From: Choanephora cucurbitarum
Lineage: Eukaryota; Mucoromycota; Mucoromycetes; Mucorales; Choanephoraceae
DNA length: 64,000 nucleotides
Reading direction: 5' to 3'
NCBI GenBank assembly: GCA_025331435.1
Contig: JAIWNI010000097.1
Location: 41,094-105,093 of the forward strand
Shown here one piece after another: positions 1 to 11,010 of this stretch. Numbering within the stretch: the first letter of the stretch is position 1; every line of letters begins with the position of its first letter. Below the pieces are notes generated by a model. The model did no database searches, was not told the origin of the DNA, and worked only from the letters and a program-made list of their open reading frames with translations. Both the position numbers and the translations under genes were made by a program.

Positions 1-1331
1 TCTACAGAGTCTAGACCTCAGATAAACGAAAAGACAGAATGTGAATGTGGCCAGAGTGGAAGCCATTATCCCAACGTAGTGATGGATCAAGTATATAGTG
101 GCAACATAGAAAAGATGTATGACTTGCTGTTTGTGAATAACTTCATGAAGGACTTTTTAGTAGACAATCAAAAGAGTTTAGGTGAGGCATCAGTATCATG
201 TTTGGATTGTTTTTTATTGACTAGAAAATAGAATTGGAAATGGGTGAATGGAAAAAGGGAGAGGGTAATGTTCTGAAGGTCAGAGAGCTATCTTACATCA
301 AGCAACTTGGTGGTGCGATTGGTCCGAAACAAACAAAATGTTATCTTACGCAAGAACTACTTCATTATGACCTGGATAACTACGTTTCAGTTCTCTCGAC
401 TACCCTTACACCAGATGTTCCTTCGGGCTCATCCTTCTCATGTAAAACACGCACATGCCTGACATATGCTGGAAAGGGGAAAGTAAGAGTAACTGTCACT
501 GTTCAGGTTGAGTTCACAAAGTCTTCTTGGCTCAAATGTAAGTCGTCCCCAAAATAGTTAGCGACCGAAGTTCTAAAGTCACGATTAGCTACAATAGAGA
601 AAGCAAGTATAGATGGTCAGCAAACATATTATAAAGAACTGGACGCTGCACTACGTAAGCATGTGAAAGAGCATGGATCTTCGGAACGATCTGACAATGG
701 CAAGAAAAGAAGAAAGCACAAAAAGTCTCGAAATCGTCGCTCGTCCAAGGAGGCAGCTGAACCATCCAAGGTGGAAGCACCCAAATCAGCTAGTGAAAAA
801 ATTCTGGAAACGGCATCCAACCTGCTTTCAGATATCCTCAAACCTCTGATTGAAGCCATAACCTCTCCTAACTCTACACACCTGACCCTTTTCTGTCTGA
901 TCATGATGGTCTGTATCAATATTTTTATTGCAAGAAAGATGGCAGTGGTAGAAAGACAATTGATCGAGCTTGCGCATGCAACCCCCTTGAACAGCCTACC
1001 AAAAGACAGCATGCATGATCAGGCATCGAAAGCAAAGCAAGAACGACGTTATTTACCAGAAGAAGAGGATCTGTGGGCATGGTTAGGAAGTATTGATCCA
1101 GAAAGATCAGAAGAGCAGCGGGAACAAATCAATATTCCTACAAAGAAAGATTTAAAAGAGCAAGAGGCTATATGGGATGAAGCCATCAAGTACTCAAAAG
1201 CAGCAAAAGAGCGACTAGACAGACATATGGTAGAATTGGATGAAATGATTCAAAAGGCAGAAAGCAATTTTCAAAGCATCACAAACTCAGTTGATCAGCA
1301 ACGTCAAAAGATGAAACAAGCAACTCAATAA
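1..1331 (+). CDS. VASt-domain membrane protein (Lam/Ysp1-like sterol transfer), 3' part
   Basis: Exons 1-181, 232-537 and 589-1331; the 5' end lies outside the window. The reading frame is open from base 1. The first two exons give a VASt (StAR-related lipid transfer) domain with recognisable motifs: VYSGNIEKMYDLLF, ELEMGEWKKG, VRELSYIKQL, GAIGPKQTKC, and VEFTKSSWLK just before the last intron. A basic stretch (KKRRKHKKSRNRR) and one transmembrane helix (LTLFCLIMMVCINIFIA) follow, then a charged coiled-coil C-terminus. VASt plus C-terminal TM is the architecture of yeast Lam/Ysp and animal GRAMD1 proteins, which move sterol at ER contact sites. The GRAM domain expected upstream is not visible here. 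Introns are 50 and 51 nt. Family assignment is firm; the exact paralogue is not. Confidence 0.88.
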
Positions 1332-1378
1332 GACATCTTTATAATTTTATTAACTAATAAAAGTAATCAACCCCACTT

Positions 1379-3121
1379 TTAAGATACCGTCAAGTTATCG
1401 AAAGCATCGTTCTTCTTAACTGACTCAATGAGGGGTATAAGGCAGCTTGAGGGTAAGGCCTTTTTGAGAAATGGATGTTTTAGTAATTCGGCTGCAGAGG
1501 GTCGATTATCGGCATTAAATTGGAGGCATTTTCCCAGAAAATCTCTAAAACTAGTCGATAGCTGCTCAGGATTTTTCAGGGTTGGTACAACTTTGTATGT
1601 AGCGAGCAATCGAATTGCCTTTTCGGGATTCTCGAGATTGGGAGGAGTTCCCTCGACCATTTCAATCGCTGTGATACCCAACGACCAAATGTCGACACTG
1701 GGGCCATATTCTTTTCTTTGAACGATTTCAGGTGCCATCTAGACAAGAGGATCAATAGGCATCACTATGAGAGAAATCATGACTTACCCAACAAGGTGTT
1801 CCAGCAAGTGTTGTTCTCTTCCTTTGAGTCTTGTTGATCTGCGCACAGTAACCAAAATCAGCTACATAGATAAACGTTATTCAATTTGATTTGATGCACA
1901 GACGGAAAAAAAAGAGAGAGATCTTACAGAGTTTAATATGTCCTTGCATTCCGATAAGTATGTTATCACTCTTGATGTCCCTATGAATAATTCCTTTTGA
2001 ATGTAAGTGATGAAGACCCTGGAGTATCTGGAGACATATTGTGGCAATTTCAGGCTCTGTCATATAATTTTGAGTCACTACATCCGTCAGGCTCCCACCT
2101 GCCATGTATTCCATGACAATCCAGACATCGTTATTCCAGATGTAACATTCGATCTGCCGAACCATATTTGCATGTGCAGTTTCCTCTTTTCCCATACGTA
2201 CTTCGTCTACAATGAGATCCTTTCGTGCCTGACGTCTCAAATAAATTTGTTTGATGGCAACTGTCTCAGGCATAGCTAGATCATGGCTGTCTCTTCTTTC
2301 TGCCTTAAAGACCGAACCTGAAGCTCTAATGTTTCCTTCTCTCATTAGACTCTACGATTACATCTAACCTGTACTCGTGTTTCAAAATGCACATTACCCT
2401 TCTCCTATTTTTGTCATATCCATATAGTAAAGATGAGGATCCGCTTCAATACATAGCTCCTTGAGAGCCTCGATAGCTTCCAAGGTCGACATTGGTTTTA
2501 CTGGCTTCTTTTTAGTTTTTGGGGATAACAAGACTGCCAGATTGTCTTCTGGTTTTGGTACTTGAATAGCATGATTTTCCAGTTCCTTTTTTTCCATTTC
2601 GACATAGATATGTTTAATGAAGGTAGACAGCAGCTTATCCTGCTTCCAACAGCCAGTCCCAGCTAGCAATAATCACACTAAGTTAGCTTTAGACCTCAGT
2701 AAAGCAAGTCAAGCCAAAACATAAGAGTCTTTACCTGTTTCCAGGTTTGATGCTTTGTCAAGAGTAAGCTTTCCAGTATGAATATCTATATGTACATGAG
2801 TTTTGTGTACTGCATTGAATGGCCAAGAAATTGTGGTAGGAACTTGATTAGGTTCCACATGTGTTGTCTTGAACAATCTTCCTAAGATTACGATTAAGAA
2901 CGTACTTGAAACAGTCCTCTCAGTAATGATTTACCTAAAATGCTGTTCTTAACTTTAATATTCTTTGTCTTTTCAGAGGACCGATCGAAATGATGTGTAT
3001 CGTTTATTGTGCTTTCTCTCATTGTTTGCTCTAGATCTTCAAGATAATGAGCAATTGGCTCGTCTTCTAGATCAATTTCACGAATAGATAAAGAGAATAC
3101 ACTTAGATGGCGCGCACTCAT
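1379..3121 (-). CDS. PAK/Ste20-family serine/threonine kinase with CRIB domain
   Basis: Six exons: 3121-2935, 2881-2735, 2662-2398, 2325-1928, 1861-1788 and 1738-1379, giving 476 codons plus stop in frame. Exon 2 encodes a p21-binding CRIB motif ([16 protein letters not shown]), expected to bind Rho-type GTPases (Cdc42/Rac). The kinase domain begins at the glycine loop [12 protein letters not shown], with VAIKQI lysine, HRDIKSDN catalytic loop, [10 protein letters not shown] (DFG), [15 protein letters not shown] activation/APE segment, and [13 protein letters not shown]. The chain is short for a PAK: no PH domain and only about 60 residues before the CRIB. The start was taken as ATG 3121 (MSARHLSV); the longer open frame upstream has no ATG. 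Likely role: polarity, mating or cell-wall MAPK signalling (inferred from family). Confidence 0.9.
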
Positions 3122-3989
3122 GAAAGAAATTAGCAATGAAAGAAGAAGAGAAAAAAGAAAGACATCAGCATGTTAGATATACTTTTCTAAACATTTGTGG
3201 GTCAAACTTAAGCTTAACACTCAAAAGCGTATACACATCTGCAAGTTGAAGGAATAAATTCGGTTCAAATCTGTATATTAATATCCATGCACAGCATAGA
3301 GCAGATCTATTAAAAGCTTTACATAGTAGCCTTTTGCTTCCCTCTCTCTCCCTTTCTTGTTATACCCCGTTGCCAAATTACTTAAATGGTTTATTTATAA
3401 GTCAAAAAAAAAAAGAACTGTATACATTGAACCATAGCCATCTTCTCTCTTTCTTTCTCGGCCAAATAGGCTTGCTCATATTTTCCTCACCTTTGCTAAA
3501 TTGTCCTTTTTTATTTGTCTGATAAACATGAGAGAATGGAAATAGTAAGCTTATTGTTACATATGGGATTTATGCATCCTTTCAACTAAATTTGCTCAAC
3601 ATGCAGATACCTTTTTTTTAAAAAAAAAAAAAGTCTCCTTTTCTTATGATATTATTGACTTCATTTGACATGACACCATGATGCTATAGTGAAAGGTTGT
3701 CAGTTTAAGAACTCTGCATGATATCACACTACAATCGTACTGAATCTCTGGGTCAATTGCAGATTTTAAACCGTGTACAAAGATGAAAATAGAAACAATC
3801 AATACCATCTAAAGGCCAACAACGGTTTCTGTGTTGTACGATCGACATTAACTCTATCTGCCGCTATAGATACATGTAAAAGAGACTTTGAAAAAATGTC
3901 TGTAAATAAAATGCATTGACTAAATTGTCTTTATTGGTGTTAGATATAGCTTTATCTATAATCAAAAGCATGTCAGTATCTGTAGTCTA
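3122..3989. other. Intergenic, AT-rich
   Basis: Upstream region of the PAK gene and downstream region of the LEA2-like gene. It holds pyrimidine runs and A/T homopolymers (for example 3611-3632). I see no convincing gene; small open frames here lack coding character. Confidence 0.5.
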
Positions 3990-4979
3990 CTATGCCTTAT
4001 TTATACTTGCTCGTTCACAAGAGATGGCTGCCTTTTGTCCTGTGAAGGCAAATGTGACAAGAGGCGAGCCCCGGAAACTGAATGTGGCCATGATATCAAA
4101 TTCTATCTCAATGGACCGACTGCCATCCTGAAGACATGACGTATCCAACAACTCTTGAAGTACATCGATATCAACATCTGTACTGTTACCATGGAGCTTC
4201 GATGTTGCGATTTTCATAGGAAACGTAATGTTGGTTACCATCTGAGGCGAAAGATGTACATTCTGTAGCTTCCCAACACCAATGATTGTTCTGTTGATTG
4301 CTGGATAATATGCCTAAAGTAGGTGAGGTTTTTTCAAATGGAGATGATCGATCCAATACAACCTACCACTGTTTTCACATTATCAAAATTGAGTTCAAAA
4401 AAGTTCGCATTAAAAATGCTGTACTGCAAGTTCAGAATACTACTGGCATCAGCCATGTCTTGGCCTACCAACAGGATTTGAGGGGACCTAAAGGAACACA
4501 AGAAGAAGGTCACGAGTGCAACAGCCAACACAATGGCCATCGAGAGAAAGCAGCAAAAGGCACGCGTCCAGCCAGGCAAACAAGGAAAACAGCAACAACA
4601 GCAATAACGTAGGTAAATGGGCTCCTTTGCCTGGTCTCTTGAAAAGTCATCTACCAGCCAATTCCTTGCGTTCGTTTCGATATCCTGGTTGCCCCTTGAA
4701 CCCTTTTTGGATACTGTCATAAATGAATATTTTCATATTTTGTAGTTCTGTTCTATGGCAAGTACCTTGGTATTTATCATAATGTTGTTGTTGTTGTTGC
4801 ATGTAAACTCGACTGTAATAGCTCGGTGCTTCTGATCTTATCTCTTGAAGGGTACTTGTAGGGCTGTCCATTCGATTGAATGAACTGTAAGCATTCTGAA
4901 CAGGCTTGGCCTCAGTTGGAGGTGTGAAATTAAAGTCAGAAGTCACTTTGCTTCTTGTTCTGATCTTGAAAAGTGGCAT
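3990..4979 (-). CDS. LEA2-type (late embryogenesis abundant-like) single-pass membrane protein
   Basis: Exons 4979-4766, 4713-4367 and 4313-3990 join in frame to 294 residues. The N-terminal half is polar and Q-rich (MQQQQQHYDKYQ) and ends in a Cys-rich patch (YCCCCCFPCLPG) directly before a transmembrane helix (FLSMAIVLAVALVTFFLC). The C-terminal part resembles the LEA2/NDR1-HIN1 beta-sandwich (LNLQYSIFNANFFELNFD, IGVGKLQNVHLSPQ, VTNITFPMKI). Start at ATG 4979 (MPLFKIR); upstream frame has only a GTG. The topology suggests a cytosolic N-terminus with a lumenal or extracellular LEA2 domain. The Cys cluster next to the membrane could be palmitoylated (inference). Fungal members of this fold have poorly known roles, so no function is claimed. 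Confidence 0.8.
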
Positions 4980-5391
4980 TTGAATAAAGTAAAGAAGCCT
5001 GGTATCGTTCTCCCTTCTCACAAACTAAAAGAAGGAAAAGAAGAATACAATGAAGGCATGTTATTTTATTTTCTCTCTCTCTTTTTTTGGTCAATTGAAG
5101 GCTAGTTGTACATTCTTAGATATTCAATCTCTATGTCTCTTTTATCTGCCCAAGTTTATGTAAGGTCTAATGGAATGCCTCTTACAGTACAATGTGAAAT
5201 TTGGGTCTATTTAAAAGCCAACACAAGGTTTAGAATTCAATTGAGATTAGAGTTTGGCTATTTGAAGAAAAGAGGGGGTACTTTATTTTATGATTTTGCA
5301 ATAGAGAGGTGATATTGATTAGTGACATGAGTATGCTTTTGATTATAGATGTACTTTCATGAAGGTATAAAATGAATTGATGCCTAGAACT
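4980..5391. other. Intergenic
   Basis: Promoter side of the LEA2-like gene and 3' flank of ERG27. A short plus-strand open frame (5106-5312) has no recognisable motif and is not called. Confidence 0.5.
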
Positions 5392-6615
5392 TTACTGCTG
5401 AACAGAGTTGCTTTTCTTAAAAGCTTGATAGGTCAATTCACACTTATCAACCAGCTTTTTTGCAATGTCATGATCATATTTGGGAATCGTAAGAGCCTCT
5501 ACATAAGGCGTACCCCAGCGATTGGTGTATGAATTATAACGAAGGAGATAATCCAAGGAAGCAAGTGGTGCAAGTGCAACGTAGACATCGGCAATAGCAC
5601 CATTGTAAGATGAGATATTCTGAGAGGCTACACCGAGTATACGCATCTACAAGGTACAACTGTCAATGGAGACCATACCACTGAAAGAGAACTTTTTCTT
5701 ACCAAGTAATGAACCAGGATTCTACAGTACACAATCCAAGCTGCCAATCCACCAATATGGCTTGCAACAACACCAGGTGAAGTAGTGAAAGAGGAGACCT
5801 TTAATCCCTCCCGTTGAAATCTTTCATTTGACTGAATGGATACTAGATCACAGGCCCATTTAGAAGATTCATAGGGCTCCTTGCTACAGTATAAGCATCA
5901 GTATACATTTGCTTATATCTATCTATCTATTACCTTTTCACACCTTGCCAATCATCGATATCAAAGCAATCGTATTTAGCCGTGATGGAACTAGTCCAGA
6001 TGATACGCCCATCACCCGATCTATCCAACAAACCTTCCATCTCTCTCATCTAAGCCCATTCAAAACAATCAGAACATGTCTCTGGAGAACACCAATTTAA
6101 CTTTACCATGATATAGTGACCAAGCACATTGGCAGCAAATATTTCGCCTATACCATCAGCATTGATTTCACCTACATTTTGTACAGTGGCATCTGAACGT
6201 TCCACAAGACCCACAGGATCAGTGAAAAGCAAGCGTACAACAGTCATCCAGTTAATGCCTTTTGTGTTCAAGATGCCAGCATTACAAAACAAGTAATTGA
6301 CATGCGAATACCTTTTTTGTTTTAGATAGATCCATGCCAATCAAGACAGATGACTTACTTGTTTCGAACAGCCTGACAGAATGAGAATACACTGTTCATG
6401 CTGCCTACATCAACCAGCTCCAGTTCAATATGTCCTGAAGGAAACTGTTGTCTTAATAGTTCCCTGGCCTTTTCAGCTCTTGAAGGGTTTCGACATGCCA
6501 TAACAACCGTGATCTCATCACCTTCAGTTTCTAGTAATCGTTGACAGATGGCAAAGCCAACACCTGAATTAGCACCGGTGATGATGGCAATCTTTTTTTG
6601 TTTTTCCAAGATCAT
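5392..6615 (-). CDS. ERG27: 3-keto-steroid reductase (short-chain dehydrogenase)
   Basis: Exons 6615-6359, 6311-6107, 6049-5934, 5883-5703 and 5646-5392 give 337 residues. Short-chain dehydrogenase signatures are present: the Rossmann motif TGANSGVGFAIC, NAG (LFCNAGIL), ANVLGHY, the catalytic Ser in IIWTSSITAKYDCFD, and the YxxxK pair in YESSKWACDL. The proline-rich insertion after NAGIL (KGINWMTVVRLLFTDPVG) is typical of Erg27/HSD17B7 and separates it from generic dehydrogenases. The enzyme reduces the C3 ketone during C4 demethylation in ergosterol synthesis. Together with the VASt protein it is one of two sterol-related genes in the left end. Confidence 0.9.
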
Positions 6616-7820
6616 GTCGAACTAAAGAAGAAGATAAAATAATAATATGAAAAATCATTTTGAGACCAGCAGTGGTCTGAAACTTACCTCTCTATTTTAA
6701 GAGGTCTGATTTAATGAGGCAGCTTTGAAGTAATTTTTACCTACAAAAATCAAAAGAACACTGGTTATAATTAAACATGATTTATTAAGGATAAAAAGAA
6801 GAAAAAGAAGTTGAGAATCGCTATCTGTAAAGTTAAAAGCCTGATATAACTTGGTCTATTTGCTATGTTTGCTCTCTGCATTTGAGACCCAAAAAAAACC
6901 ACTTTGAGTAACATGTTAATTGCCGTCATAAAAGGGTATGTCGACTAGCAATACAGAGATCTGGTTATTGAACTGAATCAAGGCAAAGTATTTACGCAAA
7001 TACATGTGAAGACTGCTGGTGTTTGAATAGAAGCAATGTCTTGGCAATGCAACGAGCATTACCCCTTTCTGACTTGACAAGAGCATTTGTACGAGTACAG
7101 GTTTTCTTCTGTTGCCAAAATTTATTGAACAATGCTATTGACGTGTTTGATAGTGGGCTCGATGTCTTTTGTTGAGATGTTGATGAAATTGGCTAGAAGT
7201 TATTTCAGCTTGTAGTTGTTGAAATTGTTCAAATTTACGACACTTTTGAATGCAACCAAAAAAGGTGCTTGTTTTAATAGAACATGATCTTGGGACACTT
7301 ATTTATATCTTGCTTGATGAAGTCATCTTTTAAATGAAGCATTATGTAAAGCTTCTCTTGTGTGATTATGTAGAGAGAAACAGGGCATATAAACAGTATG
7401 TCAGACAAGGCTAAGAAAAAGACGACACATTCAATGTGGTCATCTTGATGATCTAATTCTGACAGGGCTAAATAGCTGAATTCTTTTCATCTGCAAGTCT
7501 TTGTCGCAGGATCATCCATCTTAAAACTCTGAATTTGAAGTCTCAACTATCTCAATTTTGCCTTAAATATCTTAGAAAAAAACAATAACCAGGTTGCCAA
7601 AGTGAAGACAAAAGATGTGGTATGGTCCCACCCATGGCTTACATACTTAAAGAAGTTTGGCAAATAACCCACCTCAAATCAATTTATTGAAATAATTACT
7701 ACTACGCTTAGATTAGAAAGATGTAAAGAGAAAAACTTAAAAAATATAATTACTGAAAACAAAAGCATGGCTCGGAGAGCTAATACCACTACATCTTTTG
7801 TCTTTGCTTCAGCAACCTGG
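6616..7820. other. Intergenic, gene-poor
   Basis: No supported gene. The stretch 7575-7597 (AACAATAACCAGGTTG core) recurs in inverted form at 7810-7832, next to the large inverted repeat, so this zone belongs to the same repeat-derived region. Upstream of ERG27 there is a GTAAGT-like donor near 6690 that could mark a 5' UTR intron; not provable by eye. Confidence 0.45.
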
Positions 7821-8277
7821 TTATTGTTTTTTCTCCAAGTCTTTAGGCCATCATCTTCTCATACATTTTCAGCTTTTTTTTTTGCATTTTTTCTTCCAAA
7901 TCCTTAGATATGTTCCATTTCTGTGTGCTTTTCTTAGACTGTTCTTGGTCTATTTCCGATATATATCCATTTTAGAACAAATGCTCAAAAGAAGCTTTAA
8001 ATGTTGTTATTCGAACTTTTCGAAGGTGACAAATTAAATCTCTCATCTTGAAAATTCAGATGTAATTAAGCGCCTCTATTTATGTTCGAAGCACTGAAAA
8101 GGTTGGAACATATTAAGAGGAATACTCATGGATTTTTTTTTACATAGAACGAAGAGCAGCCTAAGAAAAGCACACAGAAATGGAACATATCTAAGGATTT
8201 GGAAGAAAAAAATGCAAAAAAAAAGCTGAAAATGTATGAGAAGATGATGGCCTAAAGACTTGGAGAAAAAACAATAA
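7821..8277. repeat. Large inverted repeat: about 126-bp arms, about 204-bp spacer
   Basis: Arm A (7821-7946) and arm B (8151-8277) are near-identical reverse complements, with only a few substitutions and one A/T-run length difference. Both open frames in this zone translate the same peptide core (CFFSKSLGHHLLIHFQLFF) only because the arms mirror each other. A transcript would fold into a hairpin of well over 100 bp. Read in the other direction the arms give KKSTQKWNISKDLEEK then a stop, perhaps a scrap of a duplicated gene. Origin (foldback element or inverted duplication) is not resolved. Confidence 0.85.
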
Positions 8278-8570
8278 CTTTTTTTCGATTCATAGGAAAT
8301 CAACTTGGAGATGGTGATGATGTTTAATTTTTTTTACATAAAGAACACTTAAGGTCCTACTCTTCTTCAGCGCTTGCTTTTTGTTTTTTGCGTGGTGACA
8401 CATGGGGACTTGGATCTTCTCTACTTTCTTCAAGAACTTCCTGATTTTCGTCAAGAGAGAATATTTCGTCAAGAGTGACATGTGTTGCTTCAATCAAATG
8501 GCTGATAGCAGGAAAGTTCTTGAAAAACGTTGGCATAAATTTGTTTCAAAATTGAAGATTCGTTGAGAAC

Positions 8571-8822
8571 TGTTATGTAACGTGTATACTTTGATAGATG
8601 ATGTATAATAAAGACTATTGAGTGCTTTTTGAGACTGTTAGTAGCTTTATTAAAACTTCAGAGAGAGAAGAAGGATTTATAATACACGTCTAATTGCTAC
8701 AGGGATAATAGTCGAGGATTCCTAATCAGGAGATTCGTAATACATTGGGTGAACACCTCTTGTGGAGGTTAAAGGGATATTTAAATATAAGATAATCAAG
8801 AGATTAGGACCGTTCTATAACA
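8571..8822. mobile_element. Solo LTR (252 bp) with 5-bp target duplication
   Basis: The element starts TGTTAT and ends ATAACA, the usual TG...CA LTR termini as a 6-bp inverted pair. It is flanked by the direct repeat AGAAC at 8566-8570 and 8823-8827. An AATAAA signal lies at about 8608 on the plus strand. No internal retrotransposon sequence is adjacent, so this is a remnant left by LTR-LTR recombination. It interrupts the broken gene at 8357-10310. Confidence 0.85.
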
Positions 8823-9477
8823 AGAACAGAGAACTGAAAGTCCTTGACAAACACATAACTATAATCACATGGCTTAGACAAACTGTAGATAAATACTTCG
8901 TTTTGGTAGAACTGAAGTCCGTACAGCTTGAGTTTCCTGATAAGAGTTACAGAGGGAACTTCCATCCTTGAGACAATATGCTTGAACATTGCTTTTAGAT
9001 TTTTGGCCGTCTTGTTCCTATCTTCTAGAAAGTGTGTTTGGTTTACTTTTTGTGGTGGACCGGAAACTTCTACTGTCATAATTTCTAAGTTGTACTTCTT
9101 GTCTTTGATAATGAGGTCAATCTTTGGTCCAGAAAAACGTCTCTCATCATCGTCCAAGTATCGATTAACTTCAATAGCTTTAGCCTTCAAGTTTGTTTCT
9201 CCAAAAATGAGGCAATTACGAAGATCGTTAAGTAGCAAGTTTTTGAACACCGGGGAGAGGACAAAATACAGATAAGAATCTTCGTTTGCAAAGTCCAAAG
9301 AAGTAAGAGTGACATAAAACAGTTTCATCACCTTCAATATCCAGAGCTTTTTTTTTTTTGGTTAATTTTAGTATCACCTGCAGCCATAACTTCTTCTTTA
9401 ATGAGTTTTATCATCTGCTTCTTGTTTTCTGTTCCTTCAATTCTAGCCAAGTAGCTCTTGGAAGTATTGCCGACATA

Positions 9478-9646
9478 CAGTAGTCGCTTTATTTAAGAAC
9501 ATATTCTTGAGAAATACACTCTTATATTGAGCATACTTTTAAATCAAATGGTATTTTAGCGCTTCAAGCGATTTTCAAGTTAGAGGATTGCACTCCTATA
9601 TTGAGCATACTCTTAAATCAAACACTCTTAAATCGAGCGACTACTG
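9478..9646. mobile_element. MITE copy 1, Tc1/mariner type (169 bp)
   Basis: Terminal inverted repeats begin CAGTAGTCGCT at both ends and continue for about 21 bp with two mismatches. The element is flanked by TA dinucleotides (9476-9477 and 9647-9648), the target duplication of the Tc1/mariner/pogo superfamily. Internal sub-repeats of the type TTGAGCATACTxTTAAATCAAA occur twice. It has no coding capacity. Removing it plus one TA restores the reading frame of the host gene. A related copy lies at 24694-24845. Confidence 0.85.
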
Positions 9647-10310
9647 TAAGTACTTATTGGTATTTTTGTAGTAAATTCGGCTTTGAACCTATCGTAGTCA
9701 GTCTTGTTAAACATAGTAAGTAAAGGTTTGGCCTCTTTTTTTAGGCTAAAATCCAAGATACGAAAGTACAGCAAACTTTGAAGAATGTCGTTAATGCCTC
9801 ATTCAATTCAAATTATTTAAACACTAACTCTTGCTTGCTCAAATCCTTCGTGTAACTTATCTTGCGTCTTGCTGCTTCCACAGTCTGCTCATAGATTATG
9901 TTGGTAATTTTTGAATCAGCTGAAAATGCAACAACATCCTCGCTCGGAAGACTACGAGACTAAAGAAAAAGTGATTAATTTCTATCTTTTGAAAACATAT
10001 TGAGTTCATCGCACTACCATAGCAGATCCAATAGAATCAGCATGTTTGTTCATTTCTTCTGCGACTCTCTTTTTGTTAAAGTTATAGAGTGCTCAATTCT
10101 TACAATCAAACAAGCTCTAATCTTTATTTTTTTGTGTATAGTTAATGAGCCTATTGTTTTCTTTTTCTCCTTTGCTGCTGACTCTTCTGATGACTGATTC
10201 TACTACTGCATACAAGGTATCTGCTCTTCAGGCTTCAAGATAAAAGAAATGAACAAAAGAAAAAGATAAAGAAATTATCTCATCCAAAAGTCCAAAAAGA
10301 CTTGCGTCAT

Positions 10311-11010
10311 CTACTTTGATTGACTAAAAAAAATCAAATGCTGTATCAAAATAAATAAATATCAAAGCTGTCACAAGCGAATAGATTTGAATCAGACAAC
10401 TTCAAGAGCTAAAAAACTGTGGCATTTGCACATACTTGCTAACAAATCGAGTTGAATTACGCCTGAATGCCTGCTAATATCATACTGAAGACCACCTAGT
10501 ATTTAGTTTTCTATGACCTTCATTTTATGAAATCGCGACTTTTAGTTTTGAACAAACAAACTTTTTAATCTATGCGAGCAAGGTTAAACTATTTATCAGC
10601 TTCACTGTATATAGGTTGTCTCATTTTTCAAATGAGTGACCCAAATATTCTTTGTATAACAGTATCATAACTTGCTCAGTACAATGATATTGACAATGGT
10701 CCCGGATGGATAGCTGAATTCTCTTCATCTGCTAGTTTCACTGTGATAAACCGTTCCTTTTTTTTTTCTCTACATGCAAAGTATGATAACTCCAAACTGC
10801 GCAACTTTTTTTTTTTAATTGAGGCATCTGACTTTACTGCGTATAAGGAGAATTCAATCTCATTTTATGCAGAAAATCGAAATGGTGAATTCTGATTGGA
10901 CACCAGCTACTTCTCCAACTGCGGTAACCGCAGTCATCTCTCTCTCTCTATATAAACACCCAAGAATTCTCTCCTCAAAAAAAAAAATAACCTATTTAAT
11001 CTATTTTATC
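10311..11010. other. Intergenic with promoter of the next gene
   Basis: No gene recognised between the broken repeat-family gene and the hypothetical gene at 11011. The right end contains a pyrimidine tract and a TATA box (listed separately). Confidence 0.5.
10949..10956 (+). promoter_or_regulatory. TATA box
   Basis: TATATAAA preceded by a CT-rich tract, 55-62 nt before ATG 11011. This supports 11011 rather than the upstream in-frame ATG at 10819 as the true start, because the longer frame would translate the promoter. Confidence 0.6.

Larger units (their letters stand above)
8357..10310 (-). pseudogene. Broken gene of unknown function, disrupted by a solo LTR, a MITE and frameshifts
   Basis: Coding-like segments run from about 10310 (SLFGLLDE) through 10060-9840 (EEMNKHADSIGSAM, SRSLPSEDVVAFSADS), 9700-9650 (MFNKTDYDRFKAEF), 9475-9370 (YVGNTSKSYLARIEG), the 177-codon frame 9337-8804, and finally 8570-8357 (HLIEATHVTLDEIFSLDENQ, ending SPRKKQKASAEEE). 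The MITE at 9478-9646 sits inside one exon, and its precise removal joins PISTY to VGNTSK in frame. The solo LTR at 8571-8822 interrupts the C-terminal part in the same way. A 12-A run near 9348-9359 and one extra base near 8535 shift the frame. The central portion contains GPKIDLII followed by TVEVSGP, a spacing reminiscent of a PD-(D/E)XK nuclease core (inference only). It looks like one of the lineage-specific multicopy families of Mucoromycota; function unknown. Confidence 0.7.

Noticed and set aside
7798..8303. Two hydrophobic open frames (CFFSKSLGHHLLIHFQLFF) on opposite strands
   Set aside because: They are the two arms of the inverted repeat, not a protein family pair.
10819..11010. 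Upstream extension of the hypothetical protein start
   Set aside because: The extension translates a pyrimidine tract and a TATA box; ATG 11011 fits better.
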